32,517 nucleotides of DNA from Clostridia bacterium (GCA_017463245.1 JAFTPN010000007.1:1-32517); one strand, 5' to 3'. Numbered from the stretch's first letter, positions 15,431 to 24,210 are shown. Program-made: numbers and translations. Notes: a model not told the origin generated them from the letters alone.

Positions 15431-16537
15431 TTACTCAGCAGCCTTCAGGTAGCCGTCGTCGCCCATAACATACAGGCCGGTGGCAACCAGGTCGTTCAGG
15501 TTGTCCTTGGTGATCACAGAGGGCACCAGCAGGAAGGAGGGGCACTTGGTGCCTTCGGAGGTCTCGTAGGACTCGGTGTCATAAGCGCAGTCCACGCCGA
15601 AGGTCTTCACCAGTTCTTCGCCGTTCACTTCGCCAGCCAGCATGGCCTTGGCCAGTTCCAGGGTCACAACGGCTTCGTTCATCACGTTCTTGTAAACGGT
15701 CATGGTCTGCTTGCCGTCAACGATGTTGGCGAGGTTGGCGATGTCGCCGTCCTGGCCGGTCACGATGATGGTGTTGGAGCCAGCGTAGTCGGACTCGATG
15801 GCCTGAGCAACGCCCAGAGCGGTGGAGTCGTTGGAGCAAACCCAGGCGTCCAGCACGGTGCCGTCGGCATAGTAGGAAGCCAGGATGTTAGCAGCGCGGT
15901 TCAGGGCGGTGTCGGTGTTCCACTGGGCAGTGGCGACTTCCTGGAAAGCGGTCTGGCCGGAGGTGACCTTCACGGTGCCGTTGTCGATGTAGCCCTTCAG
16001 CACATCGTAAGCGCCATTGAAGAAGTAGCCAGCGTTGTTGTCGGCGGGGTCGCCAGCGGTGAACTCGATGACGTAGGTCTTGTCACCGGCGTTGGCCAGA
16101 TCCAGAGCGGTCTCAACATACTGGCCCTGCAGCTTGCCCACGGTGTAGTTGTCGAAGGACACATAGTAGGACACAGCGTCGTTCAGGATCAGACGGTCGT
16201 AGGAGATGACGGGGATGCCAGCGTTGGCAGCTTCGTCCATCACGGTGTTCAGGGCTTCGCCGTCGATGGCGGCGATGATCAGCAGGTCAACTTCATCAGC
16301 CAGCATGTTCTGGATGTCGTTCACCTGACGGCCAGCGTCGTTATCGGAGTAGGTCAGGATGGTCTCAAAGCCAGCGGCCTTGAACTGCTCGTCCAGGTAA
16401 GAACCGTCGCGGTTCCAGCGCTCCAGGGACTGGGTGGGCATGGAGATACCGATCTTCTTGGGGGCTTCAGCAGTCGCAACGGCGAACACGCTCAGCACCA
16501 GAGCCAGAGCCAGAAGCAGAGATACGAACTTTTTCAT
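15431..16537 (-). CDS. chvE: ChvE-like multiple sugar-binding protein
   Basis: A 368-residue periplasmic-type binding protein. The N-terminal 23 residues (MKKFVSLLLALALVLSVFAV) form a signal peptide ending ATAEA with no cysteine, so it has no lipobox. The mature part begins KKIGISMPTQSLERWNRDG, the ChvE/XylF opening, and includes NDAGRQVNDIQNM, VISYDRLI, AWVCSNDSTALG and VTGQDGD, which line the sugar pocket in the family. It delivers aldoses to MmsB. Lack of a lipid anchor is unusual for a monoderm and is shared with YtfQ in this window. First gene of its operon; a consensus promoter lies upstream. Confidence 0.93.
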   Translation of the reverse strand: MKKFVSLLLALALVLSVFAVATAEAPKKIGISMPTQSLERWNRDGSYLDEQFKAAGFETILTYSDNDAGRQVNDIQNMLADEVDLLIIAAIDGEALNTVMDEAANAGIPVISYDRLILNDAVSYYVSFDNYTVGKLQGQYVETALDLANAGDKTYVIEFTAGDPADNNAGYFFNGAYDVLKGYIDNGTVKVTSGQTAFQEVATAQWNTDTALNRAANILASYYADGTVLDAWVCSNDSTALGVAQAIESDYAGSNTIIVTGQDGDIANLANIVDGKQTMTVYKNVMNEAVVTLELAKAMLAGEVNGEELVKTFGVDCAYDTESYETSEGTKCPSFLLVPSVITKDNLNDLVATGLYVMGDDGYLKAAE

Positions 16538-16585
16538 GATGAGTCAACTCCTTGCATATTTATTTTCTGGAAAAGTTCTGACCTG

Positions 16586-16614
16586 ATTATACACAATTAT
16601 AGTGCTTTTGTAAA
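16586..16614 (-). promoter_or_regulatory. Promoter of the chvE-mmsAB operon
   Basis: On the minus strand TTTACA, a 17-base spacer and perfect TATAAT. No clear cre site or AraC-type repeat was seen nearby. The leader to the ATG is about 40 bases. Confidence 0.75.
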
Positions 16615-16671
16615 TCCCCTTTGTAAAAAAAGTGTAGACAACCACGCCGGAAACTACAGGAAAAGTATCTT

Positions 16672-16917
16672 TCACTTCAGCGCCGATTCATCCTCAGGTT
16701 CTTTTTCATCCTGCTTCTTTGCATCTTTCCACAGTTTCCATGCATAACACAAAACGCCGATGCCCCCCACCGTGAACACCGCAATGGCGGCAATGGCTGC
16801 GGCCTGGGGCATTTCATCCCTGCCAGCCAGCAGGCCATCCAGCAGCTGCCAGGCAATATACAGCACATAGCCGCCCACCAGCGCCAGCAGCATGGCGTGG
16901 GTATTCTGATTTTTCAT
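16672..16917 (-). CDS. Small two-TM membrane protein
   Basis: An 81-residue protein. Three in-frame ATGs exist; I choose MKNQNTHAMLL because GGAGG lies seven bases before it. Two membrane segments (ALVGGYVLYIAWQLLDGLLA and AAAIAAIAVFTVGGIGVLCYAW) are joined by a short acidic loop, and a basic then acidic tail (KLWKDAKKQDEKEPEDESALK) would face the cytoplasm. I do not recognise a family with a known role. It lies upstream of chvE on the same strand, but each has its own promoter. Confidence 0.7.
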   Translation of the reverse strand: MKNQNTHAMLLALVGGYVLYIAWQLLDGLLAGRDEMPQAAAIAAIAVFTVGGIGVLCYAWKLWKDAKKQDEKEPEDESALK

Positions 16918-16942
16918 GTGCATTCCTCCGTGCTTTTTTCTC

Positions 16943-16972
16943 AGCATACCACAGGGGTTTCCCCCTTGTCAA
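16943..16972 (-). promoter_or_regulatory. Promoter with palindrome in its spacer
   Basis: On the minus strand TTGACA, an 18-base spacer and TATGCT, 26 bases before the small membrane protein gene. The region between the boxes reads ACAAGGGGGAAACCCCTGT, a near-perfect inverted repeat in MerR-like position. A dedicated regulator is not in the window. Confidence 0.55.
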
Positions 16973-17036
16973 ACGGCGGTGGTGTAAGGCTGCATAGAAA
17001 AAACCCGGCTGTTCGGTGGGTGTCCGTAAAACAGTT

Positions 17037-17068
17037 AAAGCCAAGCTGCATCTTGCAGCTTGGCTTTT
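17037..17068. terminator. Strong hairpin, likely bidirectional terminator
   Basis: AAAGCCAAGCTGCA and TGCAGCTTGGCTTT are perfect 14-base complements around a 3-base loop, with T-runs on both strands. It lies past the end of the GNAT gene. Confidence 0.75.
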
Positions 17069-17169
17069 ATCGTTGTGTGCACTACATAGCAGGACGCTAT
17101 GTATAGAAGTGCGCCCTTAAGCCTGTTCGATAAACTTCAATTTACTCAATAGTTTGCTAATTTCTAAAA

Positions 17170-17637
17170 TTACAGCTTCTTTTCAAACACATAACGCTGG
17201 GGTGTCATACCCATTGCTTGATACATGGCGATAGCATCCTTGTTGAAATCCCAAGTATGCAAATCCAGACGAATAGCACCCTGTTCTTTTGCCCATAACT
17301 CAACCTCTGCAAATAGCCTTGTTGCAACTCCATTGCGACGATGGGTAGGCAAAACATAGATATTATCCAAGCATACAGTCTTTACATCCTTGACCATGCC
17401 ACTTTCTTCCCAAAGTGTTGCACTAACAATGCCCACAAGCTGTTCATTTTCAAAAGCACCAACGTCCAAACCGCCAGGATAAGACAAATTATGAACGAAA
17501 GCATCTTTGGGATAGATTTTATCTTTGTCCCGATATACAAAGTAGTCCGGCCGAGCCTGCACATGCATTTCATCCAATTCCTTGTATAGTTCAATTACCA
17601 TATCGTAATCAGACTCTATCAGTTTCCTAATTTTCAT
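17170..17637 (-). CDS. GNAT-family N-acetyltransferase
   Basis: A 155-residue enzyme starting MKIRKLIESDYDMVIELYKEL, with AGAGGG ahead. It has the GNAT fold: conserved strand DNIYVLPTHRRNGVATRLF (motif A; RRNGVA matches R/Q-x-x-G-x-G/A for acetyl-CoA), GIVSATLW and a C-terminal MYQAMGMTPQRYVFEKKL as in RimI-like members. The acetyl acceptor is unknown. Its DNA is far more AT-rich than the transporter operons on both sides and uses different codons, and it is bounded by hairpins at 17037 and 17722. A transferred single gene is the likely explanation. Confidence 0.88.
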   Translation of the reverse strand: MKIRKLIESDYDMVIELYKELDEMHVQARPDYFVYRDKDKIYPKDAFVHNLSYPGGLDVGAFENEQLVGIVSATLWEESGMVKDVKTVCLDNIYVLPTHRRNGVATRLFAEVELWAKEQGAIRLDLHTWDFNKDAIAMYQAMGMTPQRYVFEKKL

Positions 17638-17721
17638 AATCTCTGGCCCTCTTTGTCAAATTCAATTTTATCGGTCTGTTTGGTTATATACTATCACACA
17701 AAAGCAAATTATACAAGAACA

Positions 17722-17747
17722 GGCACAGCAGTACAATCTGCTGTGCC
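17722..17747 (-). terminator. Hairpin terminating the ytf/yjf operon
   Basis: GGCACAGCAG/CTGCTGTGCC, 10-base stem with a 6-base loop, followed on the minus strand by TGTTCTTGT. The same stretch includes TTGTAC-17-TATAAT, a weak -35 with good -10 that could drive the GNAT gene. Confidence 0.65.
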
Positions 17748-17794
17748 CGCTAACTGTCTTATGAGTATCGCCCTTTAAGCCGGGTTTTTGTGTG

Positions 17795-18868
17795 TCAGTC
17801 TTTCTTGCCGATCTGCATCCATTGGGGCAGCAGCTTCTTCAGGCCGCCCTTGCCGCGGTTGGAAAGCACCACGCTTTGCAAAAGGATGAAGAAGCACAGC
17901 ATGGCGCCGGTGGTGATGGACTGCCACCAGGGATCCCGCAGGCCGGAGGTGGTCACGATGGCCTTGATGGTGGTCAGCGTCAGCGTGCCAAACAGGGTGC
18001 CGATCACGTTGCCCACGCCGCCGGAGAGCAGCGTGCCGCCGATGATGGCCGAGGCGATGGCGTTCATTTCAGCGCCGGCGGCGTTGGTGGCGTTGCCCGC
18101 GCCGGTGTGCATCATGAACACAAAGCCCGCGATGCCGGAGAGGATGCCGCTGATGAGGTAGGAGTAGAAGCGGGTGCGCTTCACGTTCACGCCCAGCATC
18201 AGGGCGGACTGGCTGTTGCCGCCCATGGCGTAGAAGTTGCGGCCAAGGCGGGTCTTTTTCAGCACGAAGAAGATGATCAGCACGATCAGCAGCGCCACCA
18301 CCACGCCGATCTCCATGCGGGCGGGGATCAGGTTGCCCTTCTTGGCAATGTAGCCCAGCCAGGGGATCTCGATCTTGGTCTTCATCAGCTGCTGGAAGCC
18401 CTCGTGGGCGATCTTCTGGGGCTCCAGGGAAACGATGGTGGTCATGCCCCGGGCAAAGAACATGCCCGCCAGGGTGATGATGAAGGGCTGGATCTCCAGA
18501 TAGGAGATGAGGAAACCATGCACCAGGCCGAAGCACAGGCCGATGCCCAGCGCCAGCAGCGCGGCGGTGAAAATGCTGCCGCCGTTGTTCATGTGGACGA
18601 TGCAGCTCATCACCACCAGGGCGGTGACGCCGCCCACGGAGATATCGATGCCGCCGCCGATCATGACCACCGTGAGGCCGCAGGCCACGATGATCAGGGC
18701 AGCGTTGTTGTTCAGCATGTCAAACACCTGCTGCCAGCGCAGGAAGCCGCCGCCCCAGATGGCCATGGCAGCAAAGTACATGGCGAAGAAAATGCAGATG
18801 GTAATGGTCAGGAGCAGCTGGGTATCGGTCAGCGGCTCCCGGCGCTTCAGTTCACGGTTGCGCTTCAT
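17795..18868 (-). CDS. yjfF: Sugar ABC permease, YjfF-like (second permease)
   Basis: A 357-residue permease. The ATG of MKRNRELKRREPL is chosen because AAGGAGG precedes it, and it overlaps the ytfT stop by four bases (ATGA). About 9-10 TM segments. Motifs are VVMIGGGIDISVGGVTALV, EIQPFIITLAGMFFARGM, MGGNSQSALMLGVNVKRT and ASAIIGGTLLSGGVGNVIG. With YtfT it forms a heterodimeric channel, as in the galactofuranose system of E. coli and the fructose system of bifidobacteria. It is the last gene of the operon, ending about 50 bases before a terminator. Confidence 0.92.
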   Translation of the reverse strand: MKRNRELKRREPLTDTQLLLTITICIFFAMYFAAMAIWGGGFLRWQQVFDMLNNNAALIIVACGLTVVMIGGGIDISVGGVTALVVMSCIVHMNNGGSIFTAALLALGIGLCFGLVHGFLISYLEIQPFIITLAGMFFARGMTTIVSLEPQKIAHEGFQQLMKTKIEIPWLGYIAKKGNLIPARMEIGVVVALLIVLIIFFVLKKTRLGRNFYAMGGNSQSALMLGVNVKRTRFYSYLISGILSGIAGFVFMMHTGAGNATNAAGAEMNAIASAIIGGTLLSGGVGNVIGTLFGTLTLTTIKAIVTTSGLRDPWWQSITTGAMLCFFILLQSVVLSNRGKGGLKKLLPQWMQIGKKD

Positions 18869-19932
18869 GCTGCCGCCTCCTTTCCTGCCTTGCCCGCGGT
18901 GAGCTTCTTCCACAGCTGGTTCAGCTTGGCCTTCACCACGGGAGAACCGATGACCACGATGAGGATGATCACAATGGCCTTGTAGGCCTTCACGTCGGTG
19001 GAGGGCACCTTCATGGCATAGAGGGTGATGGTCAGCGCCTGGATGGCGTAGGCGCCCAGCACGGAGCCCGCCACCTTGAACTTGCCGCCGCCCAGGGCGT
19101 TGCCGCCGATGGCCACCGCCAGAATGGCGTCCATCTCAATGTCCAATAGCAGGGTCTCGTGGTTGATGAGGCTCAGGCGGCTCACGGCAATGACGCCCGC
19201 AATGGCGCAGCACGCGCCCAGGATCATGAAGGAGAGCAGCTTGATGCCGGTGGTGTTGATGCCGTTGAGCCGGGCAGCCCGCTGGTTGATGCCCACGGCC
19301 TGGGTATACAGCCCCAGGGTGGTGAACTTGAACACCAGCGAGAGCACGATGGCCGTGATGATCACGATGATGATGGGGGTGGGCACCGGCACACCGGGGA
19401 TGAAGCTGCCGATGGCGTTGATCAGCGGGCTTTCCACGGTGGGAGTAGCGCCGCCGTTGATCCAGTAGGCCACAGAGCGGCCGCAGGTGAACAGCACCAG
19501 GGTGGCGATCATGGGCTGGATCTTGAACACGGACACCAGCGTGCCATTGAAGGCACCGAAGGCCATGGCCACCGCGCAGCAGGCCACAAAGCCCAGGGCG
19601 ATGGCGAGGGGGGTGATCTCGCCTGCGCGCAGCACCTTCACGAACACGCTGCCTGCAATGGCTGCCAGCGCGCCCACGGAGATATCCTGGCCGCCGCAGG
19701 CTGCGGTGACCAGCGTCATGCCCATGGCCAGGATGGCCAGTTCGCTGGCGCCGTTGAGGATGGAGATCAGGTTGCCGGTCAAAACGGTGCTGCCTGCATT
19801 GTTGGTGGTCACCTCAATGGAGAAGAAGCTGGGGTCGCGGAAGGCGTTGAACAGAATGATCAGCGCAATGGAGAGCAGCGGCACCAGCAGCTGCGAGTGC
19901 TTGCTCCAGTTCTTTTTGGCCTGCTTTGCCAT
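18865..19932 (-). CDS. ytfT: Sugar ABC permease, YtfT-like (first permease)
   Basis: A 355-residue permease starting at MAKQAKKNWSKHS; GGGAGGTGG lies before the ATG, which is one base after the ytfR stop. Motifs are TLVTAACGGQDISVGALAAIAG, KIQPMIATLVLFTCGRSVAYWI, VGINQRAARLNGINTTGIK and VAIGGNALGGGKFKVAGS. It pairs with YjfF. The tight spacing through ytfR-ytfT-yjfF shows one transcription and coupled translation. The YtfT label rests on the two-permease arrangement and on overall likeness; rbsC-type naming would also be defensible. Confidence 0.92.
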   Translation of the reverse strand: MAKQAKKNWSKHSQLLVPLLSIALIILFNAFRDPSFFSIEVTTNNAGSTVLTGNLISILNGASELAILAMGMTLVTAACGGQDISVGALAAIAGSVFVKVLRAGEITPLAIALGFVACCAVAMAFGAFNGTLVSVFKIQPMIATLVLFTCGRSVAYWINGGATPTVESPLINAIGSFIPGVPVPTPIIIVIITAIVLSLVFKFTTLGLYTQAVGINQRAARLNGINTTGIKLLSFMILGACCAIAGVIAVSRLSLINHETLLLDIEMDAILAVAIGGNALGGGKFKVAGSVLGAYAIQALTITLYAMKVPSTDVKAYKAIVIILIVVIGSPVVKAKLNQLWKKLTAGKAGKEAAA

Positions 19933-19933
19933 A

Positions 19934-21442
19934 TCAGTCTCCACCTCCCGCAATGGTACGCATCACATTGTCCTGGGTCAGCTCGGTACCGCGCAATTCG
20001 CCCACGATGTGGCGGTCGCGCATGACGATGAGCCGGGAACAGGTGCGCAGCATTTCTTCGATCTCAGAGGAAATAAAGGTGACGCTCATGCCCTCTTCCG
20101 CCAGCTTGCGCACCAGGCGCTGGATCTCCGTTTTGGTACCCACGTCGATGCCGCGGGTGGGTTCATCCAGGATCAGGTACTTGGGATGGGTGAGCAGCCA
20201 GCGAGCCAGAATGACCTTCTGCTGGTTGCCGCCGGAAAGGGACTTGATGGGCGTATCGGAGGATGCGGTCTTGATCTCCAGCGCCTTGATGTATTCATCG
20301 GCAAAGGCCTCGGCCTCCGCCTGGGAGAAGGGATGGAAGAAGCCCTTTTCCACCTGCAGCGCCAGAATGATGTTCTCCCGCACGCTCAGATCGGCAATGA
20401 TGCCGTCGTCCTTGCGATCCTCGGGCAGGTAGCCGATGCCCTGCTTCATGGCGTCGATGGGCTTGCCGATCTTCACGGCCTTGCCATCGATCTTCACCTT
20501 GCCGCCGGTGACGCGATCCGCACCGAAAATGGCGCGCACGCTCTCCGAGCGGCCGGAGCCCAGCAGGCCGGTGAAGCCGTTGACCTCGCCCTTGCGGATG
20601 GCGAAATCAAAGGGGTTCACGCCCTTGGCGCTGGAAAGCTCGCTGGCCTCATACACGGGGGTGGAGGCGTCTGCCACGGGGGTATCGTCCCGCACCAGGT
20701 CGCTCAGGCCTTCCAGCTCCTTGCCCATCATTTTGGACACCAACTCCACCTGGGGCAGATCCTTCACCTCGTATTCGCCCACCAGTTCACCATTGCGCAA
20801 AACGGTGATCCGGTCGCTGACGGCGTAGACCTGCTCCAGGAAGTGGGTCACGAAGATGATGCCCACGCCGCGGCTCTTCAGGTCGCGCATGAGGGAGAAG
20901 AGCATCTCCACTTCCTTGTCGTCCAGGGAGGAGGTGGGCTCGTCCAGGATCAGCACCTTGCAGTCCATGTCCACCGCGCGGGCGATGGCCACCATCTGCT
21001 GCACGGCCAGGGAGCAGCTGCCCAGCTGCTGCTTGGGGCGGGCGGGGATGCCCAGGCTCCGGAGGATCTCACCGGCGCGCTTCTCCATGTCCTTCCACTT
21101 GACCAGGGCGCCTTTGCCACGGCCAATGAACATGTTCTCCGCTACGGTGATGTTGGGGCAGAGCGTGATCTCCTGATACACGGTGCTGATGCCCGCCTGC
21201 TGGGCGTCCTGGGGGGAGCGGATGATGACCTCGCCCTCCACGCCGTCCAGGTGGATGGTGCCTGCGTCCTTGGTGTAAACGCCGGTGAGCACCTTGATCA
21301 GGGTGGATTTTCCCGCGCCGTTTTCGCCCATCAGCGCGTGGACCTCGCCCTTGCGCAGGGTGAAATCCACATTGTGCAGCGCCCGCACGCCGGGAAATGT
21401 TTTGCCGATACCACGCATAGACAAAACGACATCGTTTTGCAT
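19934..21442 (-). CDS. ytfR: Sugar ABC ATPase, YtfR-like
   Basis: A 502-residue double ATPase starting at MQNDVVLSMRGIGKTFPGV, with GGAAGGAGG seven bases before. The first domain has Walker [10 protein letters not shown] (residues 39-47), YQEITLCPNI, CSLAVQQMVAIARAV as signature and [11 protein letters not shown]. The second has degenerate [24 protein letters not shown] and [17 protein letters not shown]. It drives both YtfT and YjfF. An in-operon hairpin at 21490-21531 separates it from the binding-protein gene, so it should be made in lower amount than YtfQ. Confidence 0.93.
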   Translation of the reverse strand: MQNDVVLSMRGIGKTFPGVRALHNVDFTLRKGEVHALMGENGAGKSTLIKVLTGVYTKDAGTIHLDGVEGEVIIRSPQDAQQAGISTVYQEITLCPNITVAENMFIGRGKGALVKWKDMEKRAGEILRSLGIPARPKQQLGSCSLAVQQMVAIARAVDMDCKVLILDEPTSSLDDKEVEMLFSLMRDLKSRGVGIIFVTHFLEQVYAVSDRITVLRNGELVGEYEVKDLPQVELVSKMMGKELEGLSDLVRDDTPVADASTPVYEASELSSAKGVNPFDFAIRKGEVNGFTGLLGSGRSESVRAIFGADRVTGGKVKIDGKAVKIGKPIDAMKQGIGYLPEDRKDDGIIADLSVRENIILALQVEKGFFHPFSQAEAEAFADEYIKALEIKTASSDTPIKSLSGGNQQKVILARWLLTHPKYLILDEPTRGIDVGTKTEIQRLVRKLAEEGMSVTFISSEIEEMLRTCSRLIVMRDRHIVGELRGTELTQDNVMRTIAGGGD

Positions 21443-21489
21443 ACACGTTCCTCCTTCCATGCTGTGCCTTCCTGGAAAAAGCCACGAAG

Positions 21490-21531
21490 CGCGGTGCGGT
21501 AGGCGGATCGCTCCACACAGACCGCACCGCG
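21490..21531 (-). terminator. Attenuating hairpin between ytfQ and ytfR
   Basis: CGCGGTGCGGT pairs perfectly with ACCGCACCGCG across a 20-base loop. On the minus strand GGCTTTTTCC follows a few bases later. Placement mirrors that of the hairpin between chvE and mmsA. Confidence 0.6.
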
Positions 21532-21566
21532 CGGGGTATTACTTGTTACTCAGCTTTCAGCTGTGC

Positions 21567-22529
21567 TTACTCGCCCAGGCCGTAGGTGTCGATGTCAGCC
21601 TGAGTGATGGTGGTGGCGTCGAAGCCCTTCTCCTCGGAGATGATCTTCTTGGATTCCAGGTTCAGAGCCTCACCGGCTTCCAGCTTCTGGATCAGATCAG
21701 AAATGACCTGAGCCTGGAAGGGAGAGCACTGGCCGTCGTAGTTCCAGTTGCCAGAGAGCAGTTCGCGAAGCGCCCAGCGGTTGCAGTCGAAACCCATCAC
21801 GATGACATCCTTGCCCACGCCGTGGGAGATGCCAGCCTCATCCAGGGCAGCCACAGCGCCCTTGGCCATGCCGTCGTTCTCGGCGTAGATGATGTTGAAG
21901 GCTTCCTTGGAGTTGATCACGGACTCGGTGATCTTCTTGGCTTCAGCTTCGTCCCAGGTAGCGGTCTGCTGCACGACGAGCTTCCAGTTCTCGTTGTTGG
22001 CAACCTGCTCGTCCAGCGCGCCGGTACGGCCGATCTGAGCGTCGGAGCCCATGGCGCCCTGAATGTGAATGATGTTGTAAGCTTCCAGGTTCTGGGCGAT
22101 CAGCCATTCCACGGCCAGCTTGCCCTGGTTCGCCATGTCGGACACAACGGCAGCCTCATACAGGCTCTCGTCGCAGGCGATCATGCGGTCGAACAGGAAC
22201 ACGGGGATGCCATTCTCCTGGGCGGAGGTCAGCACGGCGTCCCAGCCGGTGGTCTCAGCGGCGGAGATCAGCAGGTAGTCCACACCATCGGTGATGAACT
22301 GCTGAGCGGCAGCCAGCTGCTCGTCGTTCTTCAGGGAGTAGTAGGTCTTGGCGGCATAGCCATTCTCGGCAGAGAACACAGCCTCGAAGTCCTTCACGTT
22401 GGCCTCACGGTAGCCGGACTCGGACGGGGGGTTGTTCACGATACCCACGGTGACCTCGGCCATGGCAGAGCCAACGGTCATGGTCAGCACCAGCAGCATC
22501 GCAAGCAGCAGAGCGGCAAACTTCTTCAT
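21567..22529 (-). CDS. ytfQ: YtfQ-like sugar-binding protein of the ABC importer
   Basis: A 320-residue binding protein with CAGGAGG before the ATG. The signal peptide MKKFAALLLAMLLVLTMTVG ends in SAMA-E, a type I site; there is no lipobox cysteine. The mature part opens TVGIVNNPPSESGYREANVKDF and has GVDYLLISAAETTGWDAVL, PVFLFDRM, GSDAQIGRTGALDEQ and IIYAENDGMAKGAV, the pattern of galactofuranose/fructose binders. It is paralogous to the sensor protein at 24207-25178, with the same motifs in the same order. First gene of the operon and the likely target of the three-component regulator. Confidence 0.93.
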   Translation of the reverse strand: MKKFAALLLAMLLVLTMTVGSAMAEVTVGIVNNPPSESGYREANVKDFEAVFSAENGYAAKTYYSLKNDEQLAAAQQFITDGVDYLLISAAETTGWDAVLTSAQENGIPVFLFDRMIACDESLYEAAVVSDMANQGKLAVEWLIAQNLEAYNIIHIQGAMGSDAQIGRTGALDEQVANNENWKLVVQQTATWDEAEAKKITESVINSKEAFNIIYAENDGMAKGAVAALDEAGISHGVGKDVIVMGFDCNRWALRELLSGNWNYDGQCSPFQAQVISDLIQKLEAGEALNLESKKIISEEKGFDATTITQADIDTYGLGE

Positions 22530-22581
22530 GATTCATTCCTCCTGTTTTCTCTTTGTCCATTCTGGTGGACTTGTTACTGTT

Positions 22582-22741
22582 ATTGTATATGAAACGGCGG
22601 CGGGGAACATTCACATTCTTTTTTTGGATACAGAAACATTTTTGGATATTTTCTTTTCTTTTTTATGGAAATGAGAAATTATTTCGATTTCTGATACTTT
22701 TTTTGGATGGCTCTCCCCCGGATGGAAAAACATGATATACT
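22582..22741. promoter_or_regulatory. Divergent control region with TTTTTGGAT repeats
   Basis: Three direct TTTTTGGAT copies start at 22621, 22639 and 22700 (the first two extend to GGATA and are 18 bases apart). On the minus strand a TACAAT -10 for ytfQ at 22582-22587 has no good -35, and repeats 1 and 2 lie at about -46 to -73 from the expected start, an activator position. On the plus strand TATACT at 22736-22741 serves the kinase gene, also without a good -35. No gene lies in 22530-22761. The binding protein is inferred to be the YesN-type regulator at 25172. Confidence 0.55.
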
Positions 22742-22761
22742 GAAACAAAGAGGTGTATGCC

Positions 22762-24210
22762 ATGCAAAAGAAACAACAAAACCGCACCATCCAGCAGCAG
22801 ATCAGGCGGCTCCTGGGTACGGTGCTGCCGGTGATGGGCGCCATCATCGTGATACTGATCGTGATGCTTTTGTCCATCAACCGCCAATATACCGGCGTGC
22901 TGCTAAGCGCCAATACCGCTGCGGATTTCAACCAGGAGTTCAAGAGCCAGCTGGATTCGGGCATGTACAACCATGTGATCCGCCCCCGCAGCGAAGCCTC
23001 GGTGCAGGAGCTGCCCATGGCGGTGCTGGACGATGCCGCTGCTGTGCTGCGCCGATTGGAAAACACCACCACCCTCCGCGACAACCGCTGGCGCATCCAG
23101 AGCATGCTGGACATGTGCGAAAACCTGCGAGGGTACATGATCGAGATCGCCCAGGAGGAATCCTACGACCTGCGCATGGAGCTGTTGGAGCGCAACATCC
23201 GCGGCGAGACCGGCCTCACCAAGCTGATCGAGACCTATATGAACGATTTCATCAACGATGAAGTGCGGGAAATGGCACGGTTGCAGCGGCTCATCACCCA
23301 GCAGATGACCTTTGTGATCATTGCGGTCATTGCCGGGGTGGCGGTGCTGACGCTGGCCATGGTGTGGTATTCCGTGCGCGTGACCCGGCGCATCACAGGG
23401 CCCATCAGCGCGCTGTCCCGCAAGGCGCAGCAGTTTGGCGAGGGCGACTTCACCCCCACGCCCGTGGAGACCCACATCACCGAATTGCAGACCCTGGACA
23501 GCGGCTTTGACGAAATGGCCCGCCGCGTGGATGCGCTGATGGCCAAGCAGATCGAGGATCAGAAGTCCCTGCACCGGGCAGAGCTGGAGCTGTTGCAGGC
23601 GCAGATCAACCCCCACTTCCTCTACAACACGCTGGACTCCATTGCCATCCTGGCCGAGAGCCAGCGGGAGGAGGACGTGGTGACCATGGTCACAAGCCTT
23701 TCCACCTTCTTCCGCAACTCGCTGAACAAGGGCGAGGACATCATCTCCCTGGATGCGGAGCGCACCCAGGTGGCCAGCTACCTGGAGATTCAGCAGATCC
23801 GCTACAGCGACATCCTGCGCTATGAGATCAACATCCCCGAAGAGCTGTTGGACTGCATGGTGCCCAAGCTGATCCTGCAGCCCCTGGTGGAAAACGCCCT
23901 GTATCACGGCATCAAGAACCGCCGGGGCATGGGCACCATCACCGTCACCGGCGAGGCCGACGGCAGCGACCTGCTGCTGAAGGTCACCGACAATGGCGCG
24001 GGCATGGACGAGGAGCAGGTGCGCATCCTGCAAGCGGGCATTTACGAGGATCGCCACACCGGCCTGGGGCTGGTGAACGTGCATAAGCGCATCCGGCTCT
24101 ACTGCGGCGAACCCTACGGCCTGTTCTTTGAAAGCCAGATGGGCAAGGGTTCCATCGTGTCCATCCGATTGCCCCAGTATCGCAAAGAAGAAAAGGAGGT
24201 CTCCCTGTGA
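22762..24210 (+). CDS. YesM/LytS-type sensor histidine kinase
   Basis: A 482-residue kinase. I choose ATG at MQKKQQNRTIQ, eight bases after AGAGG; a GTG three codons earlier falls in the ribosome site. TM1 is about 17-38 and TM2 about 182-204. Between them is a mostly helical outside region of about 140 residues with no Cache fold visible. HAMP follows at 205-255, then His285 in LLQAQINPHFLYNTLD of the His_kinase family, N-box LVENALYHGIKN and DNGAGM. It overlaps the lipoprotein gene by four bases. The helical sensor part and the coupled binding protein suggest it reads sugar through that protein. Confidence 0.93.
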   Translation: MQKKQQNRTIQQQIRRLLGTVLPVMGAIIVILIVMLLSINRQYTGVLLSANTAADFNQEFKSQLDSGMYNHVIRPRSEASVQELPMAVLDDAAAVLRRLENTTTLRDNRWRIQSMLDMCENLRGYMIEIAQEESYDLRMELLERNIRGETGLTKLIETYMNDFINDEVREMARLQRLITQQMTFVIIAVIAGVAVLTLAMVWYSVRVTRRITGPISALSRKAQQFGEGDFTPTPVETHITELQTLDSGFDEMARRVDALMAKQIEDQKSLHRAELELLQAQINPHFLYNTLDSIAILAESQREEDVVTMVTSLSTFFRNSLNKGEDIISLDAERTQVASYLEIQQIRYSDILRYEINIPEELLDCMVPKLILQPLVENALYHGIKNRRGMGTITVTGEADGSDLLLKVTDNGAGMDEEQVRILQAGIYEDRHTGLGLVNVHKRIRLYCGEPYGLFFESQMGKGSIVSIRLPQYRKEEKEVSL

